A stretch of DNA of 64,000 nucleotides from Pseudomonas sp. WJP1 (lineage in GTDB: Bacteria; Pseudomonadota; Gammaproteobacteria; Pseudomonadales; Pseudomonadaceae). The position numbers and the translations under genes were made by a program. The stretch covers positions 4,576,501 to 4,640,500 of the forward strand of contig NZ_CP110128.1 in assembly GCF_028471945.1 (NCBI RefSeq), given 5' to 3'. How positions within the stretch are numbered: the stretch's first letter is position 1; each line of letters begins with the position of its first letter. Shown one piece after another: positions 8,700 to 16,359 of this stretch. A model generated the notes under the pieces. The model ran no database searches and had not been told where the DNA came from. It saw nothing but the letters and a program-made list of their open reading frames with translations.

Positions 8700-9713
8700 C
8701 TACAGGGCGGCAGACACCTTGTCCGCGATCTCCTTGGGCAACCAGGCCTTCCAGACTTCTGGGTGCGCCTTCATGAACGCTTCGGCGGCCTGACGCGGTG
8801 GCGTGTGTTTTTCACTCATGTCGGCCAGCGCGCGGTTCAACGGATCGATGGGGAAATCGACCTTGGCGAAGAACTCGGCAATCTGCGGGTACTGCTTCTG
8901 GAACGGCGTGGACACGCCGATGGACAGCTTCGAAGGCAGCGATCGGGTCGGTTGCGGATTCGGGTTGTCGGCGTCGGTCAGGGTTTTCCAGGCCTGCGCA
9001 TCGAAGGGCGGCTCCTCCAGCTGGATCAACTTGAAGCGACCGAGCAGCGGCGTGGGCGACCAGTAATAGAACAGCACCGGTTTGCCCCGGCGGATCGACG
9101 AGCTGATCTCTGCATCCAGCGCCGCGCCTGAACCGCTGCGAAAGTTCACAAAGCTGTCATCGAGCCCATAGGCCTTGAGCTTCTGCTTGTTCACCACTTC
9201 CGAGGTCCAGCCGATGGGGCTGTTTAGGAAGCGTCCCTTGTTCGGGGCTTCCGGGTCCTTGAACACGTCCTTGTACCTGGGCAGGTCCGCGACACTGCGC
9301 AAGTCCGGTGCCAGCGCCTTGATGCCCTTGGCCGGGTCGCCCTTGATCACGTACTCCGGCACCCACCAACCTTCGGTGGCGCCCTTGACCGTGTCGCCCA
9401 GGCTTACGACCTTGCCTTCGGCCTCCGCCTTGACCCAGACCGGGCTGCGCCCCGCCCACTCTTCGCCAATGACCTGGATGTCATTGTTGGCCAGTGCGGT
9501 CTCCAGCGTGATGGTGGTGCCCGGCAAGGTGTCGGTCGGCAGCCCGTAGCCCTTTTCGACAATGATCCGCAGGACATCGGTGATCAGGCTGCCGCTTTCC
9601 CAGTTGAGGTCGGCGAAGTGGATCGGTGTGCTGGCAGCCAGCACCGCAACGGGTGACGCCAACAATCCGAACGTGGCCACGACAGCGGCCAGCAACCGGC
9701 GAATGCCTTTCAT
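8700..9713 (-). CDS. Glycine betaine/choline-type ABC substrate-binding protein (OpuAC/ProX family)
   Basis: A 337-residue periplasmic binding protein. The ATG at 9713 gives a clean signal peptide ('MKGIRRLLAAVVATFGLLAS', cleavage near 'VLAA-STPI'). A longer frame upstream would bury it and is rejected. The mature part has the OpuAC pattern, including 'EWAGRSPVWVKAEAEGKVV', 'GWWVPEYVIKGD' and 'PVLFYYWSPTPLLGRFKLIQ', where aromatic residues usually cage the quaternary ammonium. No ATPase or permease gene is adjacent, so it is an orphan binding protein that would feed a transporter encoded elsewhere. Confidence 0.85.
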   Translation of the reverse strand: MKGIRRLLAAVVATFGLLASPVAVLAASTPIHFADLNWESGSLITDVLRIIVEKGYGLPTDTLPGTTITLETALANNDIQVIGEEWAGRSPVWVKAEAEGKVVSLGDTVKGATEGWWVPEYVIKGDPAKGIKALAPDLRSVADLPRYKDVFKDPEAPNKGRFLNSPIGWTSEVVNKQKLKAYGLDDSFVNFRSGSGAALDAEISSSIRRGKPVLFYYWSPTPLLGRFKLIQLEEPPFDAQAWKTLTDADNPNPQPTRSLPSKLSIGVSTPFQKQYPQIAEFFAKVDFPIDPLNRALADMSEKHTPPRQAAEAFMKAHPEVWKAWLPKEIADKVSAAL

Positions 9714-9830
9714 GCTTGTGCACCTCGTGCTGTTCACAGCAATAGCAGGATGGCCTTGCGACGACCGCGAAGCCTCTGAATACTCAGTCAACTGACTGTA
9801 GTAGAGGTTCCTGCTTTCGAGGGAGGTGGA

Positions 9831-10034
9831 TCAGTTTTCACACGTTTGCTGCAGGCGGGCCAGCTCTCTCCTGACCATGCTGGCGTACGCCGCAGGTTGC
9901 AACGCGTAGATTTGCGAGGCCACCCAGTTCAGCCAGGCACCCTGCAAAACAGCCTTTTGCTCAAACAGACGCAGGGCCTCGGCTTGCGCACTGGCCTGAT
10001 GCTGCTGGTGGAAATCGGCGCGGGGCAGGTCCAC
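9831..10034 (-). CDS. Small conserved-type protein of unknown function
   Basis: A 67-residue, alpha-helical, soluble protein with no signal peptide or membrane segment. It starts at a GTG (10034) that overlaps the stop of the upstream gene as TAGTG, so it is probably translated by coupling. The sequence is rich in Ala, Gln and Leu. I do not recognise the family. Its overlap with the 149-aa gene suggests the two act together. Confidence 0.55.
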   Translation of the reverse strand: MDLPRADFHQQHQASAQAEALRLFEQKAVLQGAWLNWVASQIYALQPAAYASMVRRELARLQQTCEN

Positions 10035-10483
10035 TACTCACTGGCCTTGAACGTCACCAGTTCACCCTTGCGCCATTTGACGGCCTTGCCGGTCACGGCC
10101 TTGAGGGTCTTGGTCAGGCCTTCCTGCAGCTGCTGGTGGGCGGCGAACACCGTCACCACGTTGTGGCCTTCCTTGAACAGGATGGCCTGGCCGTCAGCGG
10201 TGGTCACGAAAGCGTAGTCGCCCAGGCCGTAGACGGTCAGTTTGATGTCGCGGAACTTGATTTCCAGTTTGCCGCCTTCGCGGCTGGGCAACACCGACGC
10301 GCTGAAATGATCGCCGACCTTGAGCTTGAGCCCCGGTTTATCGTCCACCACCAGCGCTGATTCGGTGTCGATCTCGGCAATGTAAATGCCTTCAGCATTC
10401 TGTTCGGTAATGTAAACGAAACGTGACTGAAACTGTTTAACCAGCTTTGCGCGCAAATCACCCAGCACGAACAAAGCATGCAT
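10034..10483 (-). CDS. Protein of unknown function, 149 aa
   Basis: The protein starts at 'MHALFVLGDLRAKLVKQ' (ATG at 10483). An upstream extension to 10570 is Cys/Phe-rich and unlikely. The body looks like a beta-rich fold with alternating hydrophobic residues ('FVYITEQNAEGIYIAEID', 'DHFSASVLPSREGGKLEIKF', 'LTVYGLGDYAFVTTADG') and a basic C-terminal tail. No signal peptide. I cannot assign a family. It is coupled to the 67-aa gene downstream. Confidence 0.65.
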   Translation of the reverse strand: MHALFVLGDLRAKLVKQFQSRFVYITEQNAEGIYIAEIDTESALVVDDKPGLKLKVGDHFSASVLPSREGGKLEIKFRDIKLTVYGLGDYAFVTTADGQAILFKEGHNVVTVFAAHQQLQEGLTKTLKAVTGKAVKWRKGELVTFKASE

Positions 10484-10913
10484 ATCGAGATTACTTACTG
10501 CCAAGGAACCATCCCCACATCTGAAAATGACGCCGCACGCGAAAAAAGCGCACGGCCAAAAAAGCGGCAATGCCGAGGTGAAGCCAGATAACCCGGGTTG
10601 AGATCCTGGATGCGCAGAGCGCTCATCCCTCTCGAAGCTTGAGCAGATTACTGGATGCCGCTCACATCGTCTCGCCCGGCGTTCGACAAAGGCTGAAGGA
10701 AAACGCCCTTGGAACGGTCAGAGAAATACGGACTATCAACTTTAGGGAAAAAACTCTTAAAAAAAAGCACTTTTCTTACATATCGCCAGCCAGAAATTGC
10801 TTTAGATAAGCCTTGTCCACCCACCAGTGACGCTGATTCTAGAGCAGCGATGCTCACCGAGACTACCCATGACGACGTACATTACGTCGGCAAACCCAAG
10901 AAAAGGACTTCAT
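10484..10913. other. Non-coding gap with a short palindrome
   Basis: No convincing gene. AT-rich runs occur around 10735-10800. A perfect 7-bp inverted repeat CGACGTA-CAT-TACGTCG at 10873-10889 lies 24 bases before the ATG at 10914 and may be a regulator site or an RNA hairpin. Confidence 0.4.
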
Positions 10914-11162
10914 ATGTGCACACTGACACACTTTGCCCATCCCCAGGCATCTTACTCCAACATCCCGGCTTCCCTGCACCCCGCAGTGTTTCTTGCTGCC
11001 GAGGCCGCCCCCCGTGCCCCTAAGCCGCCACGATTTCACGTAGTCCTGGCAGGCAACGCGTTCTTTCATATCAAGGAAACTTCCACGGGGCACGTAAGAG
11101 GTTTCCGCGGCGATCATAACCAGGCCTGCGCCCTCGCCCGCGCGCTTGAGTCACGTATGTGA
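10914..11162 (+). CDS. Small protein of unknown function, 82 aa
   Basis: Chosen because AAGGA lies seven bases before the ATG at 10914. The ORF is open further upstream but without a ribosome-binding site. The sequence begins 'MCTLTHFAHPQASYSNIPAS'. A middle region, 'FHVVLAGNAFFHIKETSTG', looks like a strand pair. The end, 'GDHNQACALARALESRM', resembles a helix. No recognised domain. The composition suggests a real, soluble, cytoplasmic protein. Confidence 0.55.
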   Translation: MCTLTHFAHPQASYSNIPASLHPAVFLAAEAAPRAPKPPRFHVVLAGNAFFHIKETSTGHVRGFRGDHNQACALARALESRM

Positions 11163-11316
11163 CACTTTCGTCCCGTTTTCCCTGGCAGGTTTCGCCAGGC
11201 CTGCGACTTTACTCAGCCGCAAGCAGGCAACTGCTGCCATACTGCCCGACCAATCAAACGCGCCTCCCCGTGGCGGGCGCGTTAAACAACAATATTTTTC
11301 ATGGGATGGCCGCAAC

Positions 11317-11547
11317 GTGACGGAATTTGATATCGGCGAGTTTTTCATCCGGGGCGAAGCCAGGGAGATCGATGGCGAGTTCCAGGCCGTGATCGTGATG
11401 CGCGCCAAGCCGCCGCTGAAAACCGTGACCTATCATCAGGTCGAGAAAGATCGCTGGTTCAAGTCCTCCGACATCGCCGCCCTCGCCGCACAGGAATCGG
11501 CCAAAGAACTGAAAGCCGCCGTCGATGCAGGTGCCTTGAAAACCTGA
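11317..11547 (+). CDS. Small protein of unknown function, 76 aa
   Basis: The GTG at 11317 starts 'VTEFDIGEFFIRGEAREIDG'. The longer frame from 11146 is poor in coding character before this point. The product is acidic at the N-terminus and ends in an Ala/Lys-rich helix ('ALAAQESAKELKAAVDAGAL'). No membrane segment. The family is not recognised, and the start is uncertain because only a weak GGGATGG lies upstream. Confidence 0.55.
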   Translation: MTEFDIGEFFIRGEAREIDGEFQAVIVMRAKPPLKTVTYHQVEKDRWFKSSDIAALAAQESAKELKAAVDAGALKT

Positions 11548-11686
11548 CACGCGGATTTGCGGTCTATGCTCACTGCTGCGTTTGCACATCGTTTTCGAAC
11601 TTACTGAAGCACGGCTCCCTCAGATGTAACGGAGGCGTCCTTCATCTCTCTCATTCGACGCGACCTAGAGCTGCCAGGAGATCAAG

Positions 11687-11926
11687 ATGGAATCACCGAC
11701 CCACGACTTGAAAGGCTTGTTCGACCAGCTCGGCCTGGACTCCAGCCAGAACGCCATTGACGATTTCATTGCCAGCCATTCCCCCCTGCCCAACGACAAA
11801 AAACTCATCGATGCCGAGTTCTGGACCTCCCAACAGGCAGGCTTCCTCAAGGAACAACTGCGTGAAGATGCCGATTGGGCGCGGGTGGTCGACGACCTGA
11901 ACCTGCGCATGCATCAGCGTCACTAG
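11687..11926 (+). CDS. DUF2789 family protein
   Basis: A 79-residue helical protein that starts 'MESPTHDLKGLFDQLGLDSS' and carries 'FIASHSPLPNDKKLIDAEFW', typical of DUF2789. Length is normal. GGAG lies six bases before the ATG. Function is unknown in the family. It converges on the 69-aa minus-strand gene, with two bases between the stops. Confidence 0.82.
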   Translation: MESPTHDLKGLFDQLGLDSSQNAIDDFIASHSPLPNDKKLIDAEFWTSQQAGFLKEQLREDADWARVVDDLNLRMHQRH

Positions 11927-11928
11927 CC

Positions 11929-12138
11929 TCAGGCACAGTGCAGGTTGCCTGGCGTTTCGGCGCGCAATTGCGCCAGCCAGGCAGCCTTGCACTCTTCGGC
12001 TTCATTGCGACTGGAGTACGCCGTGCCACGGCGTTCGCCATTGAGCAGCACCACCCAGCAGATGCTTTGCCCCAACGCCCGCAGATTGGCGGGTACTCCA
12101 CTGCCGATCATGACCGCGACATCAACCTTACTGTGCAT
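11929..12138 (-). CDS. Small conserved-type protein of unknown function, 69 aa
   Basis: It starts 'MHSKVDVAVMIGSGVPANLR' and contains 'WVVLLNGERRGTAYSSRNEA', which reads as a beta-strand/turn motif followed by a helix ('ECKAAWLAQLRAE'). GAGG lies six bases before the ATG. No recognised domain. The reading frame has good codon bias and is likely real. Confidence 0.6.
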   Translation of the reverse strand: MHSKVDVAVMIGSGVPANLRALGQSICWVVLLNGERRGTAYSSRNEAEECKAAWLAQLRAETPGNLHCA

Positions 12139-12312
12139 GTTGCGCCTCGAATTCCGTTAGCAACCTAACTAATAGAGGTATGGTAACGACTCCGCGGGCG
12201 GGGAAACAATATCGACTTTGTACAGCTTAGTTACCAGAATTGTAACAATCGCCGTCCGTCATCGTAACGGTGTTGGTTTTAGGTGGGTGCTGCAGGAGCG
12301 TATTTGAATTGG

Positions 12313-12777
12313 GTGTATATCCGTTGCTGCGGTGCCACTTAGGGTTTCGCCCTTACTGTAGGAGCGAGCATGCTCGCGATGAACCTGAGAGCTCCGAGGG
12401 GTGTCAGGTGCCCAGCGTCATCGTTGACGACCATCGCGAGCATGCTCGCTCCTACAGGGGTAACGCGTACGCCTCCCGATCAGGTCGGCTTTAAGGCCGC
12501 CTCGCTTTTGCTTTGGATCTGGGTGCCCCGTTAACCACGATGGCCGAACGCAGGCATTGCGCAGTGGGCAAACCGGCAGGACGCCGGTTTAGCCGCGCTG
12601 GGCCAAGGATGGCCCATCGCGGCGACCCACGGAGCAATGCCGGAGTGAGGGCATGCCGAGCCACAGCGAGGCACCAAGTGGTGGGGCAAAGCCTTTTGCT
12701 TACTTTTCGGCGCTTGGAAAAGTGAGTCGCCGTAAGGGCGAAACCATAAGTCGCCGTTACCGCAGCAATGGATATGC
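12313..12777. repeat. Long composite repeat, copy 2 (left half shortened)
   Basis: It starts with the 'GTGTATATCCGTTGCTGCGG' end, followed by 'AGGGTTTCGCCCTTAC', then switches directly into a REP doublet. The complete right half, from 'CAGGTCGGCTTTAAGGCCGC' to 'ACCGCAGCAATGGATATG', follows. Compared with the copy at 54.7-55.4 kb, most of the left half is missing. It explains most of the 12139-12826 gap. Confidence 0.85.
12356..12457. repeat. REP doublet
   Basis: Arms CTGTAGGAGCGAGCATGCTC... and its inverse at 12431-12457, about 45 bases apart. The core is GAGCATGCTCGCGATG, a variant with CATG in the centre. Confidence 0.85.
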
Positions 12778-12826
12778 CCCCCAGTCCCTATTTCAACCCA
12801 TGCTTAAGTGAACAGCATTGCGTCCA

Positions 12827-14431
12827 TCATCGAGGGTTTTCCGGCTTGTAGCCCAAGCGCAAACCACCCCAATGACGCCCCTTGAGCATGATCGGCACTG
12901 ACAGGTCGTGCATCAGCTCACCGGTGTCACGAGTGTAGGTTTGCAACAGCACGGCCTGCTGATGGCTGCCACAGCGGATCCCCGTTCGGTCGGTGAACTT
13001 GCGTTTGCTGCGGTTGTTCAGGGTATCGCGTTGTACGTCGCCGGTCAGTGGCTGGCTGAACGTTTTGTTATGCGTCGGCACATAACCCTGCTGGGTGCAG
13101 GCGATGGCGAACACCAGGCCTTCGTGGCGTGGCAGTAGCGGCTCCTGGATTGCCGGCAAGACCTGATCGGTGTAACGATCGAAACGCGTCCGGTATTTGG
13201 CCGGTTGGGTATCGGGGATCGGCTGGTACTGGCGGTCGAACAGGTCTTCGAGGCTGATGTGCCCCGCATCGATGTCCGCCTCGAAACGCGCCGCAATCTG
13301 GCTCGCGCCTTCCCGGGCCAGGTCGTAGATCCGCTGGTGGTAGTCATCCAGCCCGACTTCGGCGAGGCGCTCGCTGATGGTCTCGGCCTGGCCTTCCATC
13401 TGCACCGCTGCCAGGGCCAGGCGCTGGGTCTGTTGGTCACTGATCGCGAGGTCGCTGCGCATCTGCTCGATGGCGTGAAACAGGCTATCGAGTTGTTCAC
13501 GGTTGGTTTCGGCACCGCGGGCGATTTCTCCGACCTGGCTTTCGACACCGGCGGCCAGGCGGGCAATGTTTTCCAGGTGCTGGCCGGTCTGTTCGACCTG
13601 GCCGACGCCAGTGTCGAGGTCACTGGACAACTGGCGGATCTGCTCGACCACTTGCGCGGTGCGTTGCTGGATATCGGCCACCATGTCGCCGACTTCTCCG
13701 GTGGCCGTGGCGGTGCGCGCGGCAAGCCCGCGCACCTCATCGGCCACCACCGCGAAGCCACGACCGTGCTCTCCAGCCCGCGCCGCTTCGATGGCCGCGT
13801 TCAAGGCCAGCAAGTTGGTCTGGCTGGCGATGGACTGGATCACCAGCGTGACCCGCTGAATCTCGTCGCTGCGCAGGCTCAGGGCTTCGATCAGCTCACG
13901 GCTGTTGTTGGCCCGCTGGCTGAGCTGGTGCATGCGCGCAATGGACTCGATCAACTCGGTACGCCCTGCCACGCCGCTTTGATGCGCTTCACTCGCGGCA
14001 CTCAGGGCCTGGCGACTGAGGGTCGAGGTGGCCTGCTCCGTGGCGATCATGACGTCGGCATTGCCGACGATTTGCGCTGCCGCACCCAGTTGCGATTGCA
14101 ACTTGTCGGCCAGTTGCTTGACCGAGTAGGCCACGCCCGCGGCGGACAAGGCGTTATGACTGGTGGTGTAGGACAGTTCGCGGGTTAACGCCGAGAGCGC
14201 GCTGGACGTATCGACAGGCACAGCTGCGGGTATTGCGCGCGAGCGCAGGCGCGGCAGCCAGATGATCAGCACGGCCATCGGCAGGCCAAGGTAAAGCGAC
14301 CAGCCGCCCAGGGTCATGCCACACAACAACAGCACCACGGCGATGCTTTGCAGTGTCGGCGTCAACCAGCGGTTGTTCGGCAAAAGCACGGGTGCAGGCA
14401 CTGCCGCCACCCGAGATCCGTCTCTCGTCAT
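12827..14431 (-). CDS. Methyl-accepting chemotaxis protein with C-terminal sensor region
   Basis: From the ATG at 14431 the product has 534 residues. A short N-terminal tail is followed by two adjacent hydrophobic helices (about residues 25-65). No large periplasmic loop or HAMP domain is seen. The signalling hairpin follows, with the near-universal tip '[20 protein letters not shown]' and '[15 protein letters not shown]'. After it lies a C-terminal region of about 160 residues ('[19 protein letters not shown]', '[19 protein letters not shown]', '[20 protein letters not shown]') that looks like a cytoplasmic ligand-binding domain. The sensor thus follows the signalling domain. No che genes are nearby. 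Confidence 0.85.
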   Translation of the reverse strand: MTRDGSRVAAVPAPVLLPNNRWLTPTLQSIAVVLLLCGMTLGGWSLYLGLPMAVLIIWLPRLRSRAIPAAVPVDTSSALSALTRELSYTTSHNALSAAGVAYSVKQLADKLQSQLGAAAQIVGNADVMIATEQATSTLSRQALSAASEAHQSGVAGRTELIESIARMHQLSQRANNSRELIEALSLRSDEIQRVTLVIQSIASQTNLLALNAAIEAARAGEHGRGFAVVADEVRGLAARTATATGEVGDMVADIQQRTAQVVEQIRQLSSDLDTGVGQVEQTGQHLENIARLAAGVESQVGEIARGAETNREQLDSLFHAIEQMRSDLAISDQQTQRLALAAVQMEGQAETISERLAEVGLDDYHQRIYDLAREGASQIAARFEADIDAGHISLEDLFDRQYQPIPDTQPAKYRTRFDRYTDQVLPAIQEPLLPRHEGLVFAIACTQQGYVPTHNKTFSQPLTGDVQRDTLNNRSKRKFTDRTGIRCGSHQQAVLLQTYTRDTGELMHDLSVPIMLKGRHWGGLRLGYKPENPR

Positions 14432-14567
14432 CTTTTTCACCCCGCCAATTTCTATTTGTTGTCTTCGCATTAAACGCCAGCATAAGGCCATTATCCATGA
14501 GCCTTTAGTCGGGGACGTTGCAGCAGATCAATAGAAGTTCGGGGGGATTGTGTAGACGTCGAAAAGC

Positions 14568-14641
14568 AAAGATCGCAGCCTGCGGCAGCTCCTACATGAG
14601 TTCACTTGAACCCGTAGGAGCTGCCGCAGGCTGCGATCTTT
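14568..14641. repeat. Inverted repeat of a second REP type
   Basis: Perfect 28-base arms (AAAGATCGCAGCCTGCGG... and inverse), loop of about 18 bases. This core (GCAGCCTGCGGCAGCTCCTAC) differs from the GAGCCTGCTCGCGAT type elsewhere in the window. It sits upstream of the chemoreceptor start and downstream of the dksA-like gene, and may also stop transcription from the latter. Confidence 0.8.
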
Positions 14642-14678
14642 TCCAGGCAGCCCCGGTTAAATGGGCTACCCGACAGAA

Positions 14679-15083
14679 TCAGGCCTGACGCTGGTGCTTG
14701 TCGATCTGCTCGTGACGTTCTTGAGCTTCGATGCAGTACTTGGTGGTCGGGCTGATCAGCAGGCGCTTGAGGCCGATTGGCTCGCCGCTGTCATCGCACC
14801 AGCCAAAGCTGTCTTCCTTGATGCGTTCCAGGGCTTGCTCCAACTGCGGCAGCATGCGCTGATCACGATCGATCGCGTTCACGAGCCAAGTGCGCTCTTC
14901 TTCGACGGAAGCGGCGTCAGCCGGGTCGGCCGGGGTGTCCAGGCTTTCGATGGCGATGCGGTTCTGTTCGATGCGCTCATGGGTTTCGACTTTCATGTTC
15001 TGCAACAGCTCGGAGAAAAAAGCATGTTGCTCGGCATTCATGTAGTCATCCGCCGGCATGGCCAGCAACTTGTCCTTTGTCAT
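14679..15083 (-). CDS. DksA/TraR-family RNA polymerase-binding protein, reduced zinc finger
   Basis: A 134-residue protein with the DksA layout: an N-terminal helix, a coiled coil (about residues 30-95) with the acidic 'PADPADAASVEEER' tip region, then a C-terminal zinc-finger region. Canonical DksA has four cysteines (CxxC...CxxC). Here the segment reads 'CDDSGEPIGLKRLLISP' and 'YCIEAQERHEQ', so only the first cysteine of each pair remains. This is the pattern of zinc-independent DksA paralogues, which can replace DksA under zinc limitation in Pseudomonas. The canonical start 'MTKDKLLAMPADDYMNAEQ' at 15083 is preferred over the upstream extension. Confidence 0.85.
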   Translation of the reverse strand: MTKDKLLAMPADDYMNAEQHAFFSELLQNMKVETHERIEQNRIAIESLDTPADPADAASVEEERTWLVNAIDRDQRMLPQLEQALERIKEDSFGWCDDSGEPIGLKRLLISPTTKYCIEAQERHEQIDKHQRQA

Positions 15084-15447
15084 TGATATCTCTATAAAAA
15101 AACGTGCATTAAGGCGAATTAGGGAGCGTTGCGGCGGACCATCGAAGGTCATCGCAAAGGCGCCGTTTATACCAAGCGCCACCCGGCACTCAATTTACGA
15201 GGGGCGGCAGTCTAAGGCCGACTTGAGGCCTCAGCAACTGAAAAGACAGCGAATTTGTCCGACAAAGCCTCGAAAATGCTCTAAGACAGGCATCCAGGCG
15301 CATATCGGAGTGCGTTTATAGCAAGAAATTCAATCCTGCGAAGCTTATATGGAAGACAAACCGCTGAGCTGCATGCCCCGGTTTGCAGGTCGACCGGGCT
15401 CAGCTAAGGTTGTCCCTCGCGAAATGGCTATCTCAAGGAGCGGTTAT
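15084..15447. other. Non-coding gap between dksA-like gene and GST
   Basis: No gene is convincing. A possible stem forms from GCTGAGC (about 15363) and GCTCAGC (about 15397), about 50 bases before the GST start. Otherwise I see nothing specific. Confidence 0.35.
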
Positions 15448-16062
15448 ATGAAGCTGATCGGCATGCTGGATTCACCTTACGTGCGACGCGTCGCCATTTC
15501 TGCCAAGCGCCTGGGCATTGCCCTGGAGCACGAATCGGTGTCGGTGTTCAGGACTTTCGAACAATTTCGGCAGATCAACCCGGTGGTCAAGGCGCCTACC
15601 CTGATCCTGGATGAAGGTGAAGTGTTGATGGATTCGACGCTGATCATCGATTACCTGGAGGCGCTGGCCGGCCCGGAACGCAGCCTGATGCCCGAGGGTA
15701 TCGAACATCGCCTGCGCTCATTGCGCCTGATTGGCCTGGCGTTGGCCGCCAGCGAAAAGTCGGTGCAGCTTTATTATGAGCGCAACCTGCGCCCGGCAGA
15801 GATCCAGTTCCAGCCCTGGGTCGAGCGAGTCGAGGGGCAATTGGCGGCCGCCTATTCGGCGCTGGAACAGGAGCTGGAAAAACAGCCGCTGAAAACCGAT
15901 GGTTCGATCGCTCAGGATGGCATCACGCTGGCCGTGGCTTGGAGCTTTACCAATCTGGTGGTGCCGTATCAGGTTGATGTCGCGCAGTTTCCGCGGATCG
16001 CTGCATTTACCGCGTATGCCGAGGGGCTTGAGGCGTTCGTAAGTACTCCGATTGACGGATGA
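15448..16062 (+). CDS. Glutathione S-transferase family protein
   Basis: A 204-residue cytosolic protein. The N-terminal thioredoxin-like domain starts 'MKLIGMLDSPYVRRVAISAK' and keeps the 'VKAPTLILDEGEVLMDSTLI' segment, where the cis-Pro and the glutathione-contacting Asp-Ser are expected. The helical C-terminal domain spans about residues 85-200. AGGAG lies eight bases before the ATG at 15448, and the upstream open frame is ignored. A role in conjugation or detoxification is inferred, and the substrate is unknown. Confidence 0.87.
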   Translation: MKLIGMLDSPYVRRVAISAKRLGIALEHESVSVFRTFEQFRQINPVVKAPTLILDEGEVLMDSTLIIDYLEALAGPERSLMPEGIEHRLRSLRLIGLALAASEKSVQLYYERNLRPAEIQFQPWVERVEGQLAAAYSALEQELEKQPLKTDGSIAQDGITLAVAWSFTNLVVPYQVDVAQFPRIAAFTAYAEGLEAFVSTPIDG

Positions 16063-16083
16063 GTTTATTGCGCCTGGTCTGGC

Positions 16084-16158
16084 CTCATCGCGAGCAGGCT
16101 CGCTCCCACAGGGGTATGCATTCCAAATGTGGGAGCGGCGGTGCGACGATTCGACTTG
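16084..16158. repeat. Degenerate REP doublet
   Basis: The left unit CATCGCGAGCAGGCTCGCTC is intact. The right unit is broken by substitutions (GTGGGAGCGGCGGTGCGACG...TTGCTCGCGAAG). Confidence 0.6.
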
Positions 16159-16206
16159 CTCGCGAAGAGGGAGCGACATTCAACATCGATTTAATTGGCT
16201 ATCCCA

Positions 16207-16250
16207 CAAAACAAAAACGCCGCTCCTGCCAAAGAAGACAGAAGCGGCAG
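16207..16250 (-). terminator. Rho-independent terminator for the 309-aa/24-aa membrane gene pair
   Basis: On the minus strand, GCCGCTTCTG...CAGGAGCGGC forms a GC-rich stem followed by TTTTTG. It lies 20 bases after the stop of the 24-codon gene, consistent with both being on one transcript. Confidence 0.75.
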
Positions 16251-16269
16251 AGGCACAAGCCCCGCAAGA

Positions 16270-16344
16270 TCAATGCATGAACAAGGCGATCAGGATGATG
16301 ATCGGGATTGGTACGCCGAGAAAGAACAACAGTAATGAACGCAT
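16270..16344 (-). CDS. 24-residue membrane peptide
   Basis: A complete short gene: ATG at 16344, TGA ending at 16270, AGGAG seven bases before the ATG. The peptide (starting 'MRSLLLFFLGVPIPIIILIA' and ending 'LFMH') is one hydrophobic helix with a central Pro-x-Pro kink. It starts 15 bases after the 309-aa membrane protein gene and is followed by a terminator, so it is probably co-transcribed. This resembles known single-helix subunits that stabilise larger membrane proteins. The pairing is an inference from position. Confidence 0.72.
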   Translation of the reverse strand: MRSLLLFFLGVPIPIIILIALFMH

Positions 16345-16359
16345 GATGATTCTCCTGGG

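Noticed and set aside
10648..10857. 69-codon minus-strand frame in the 10.5-10.9 kb gap
   Set aside because: No ribosome-binding site, weak coding character and no recognised motif.
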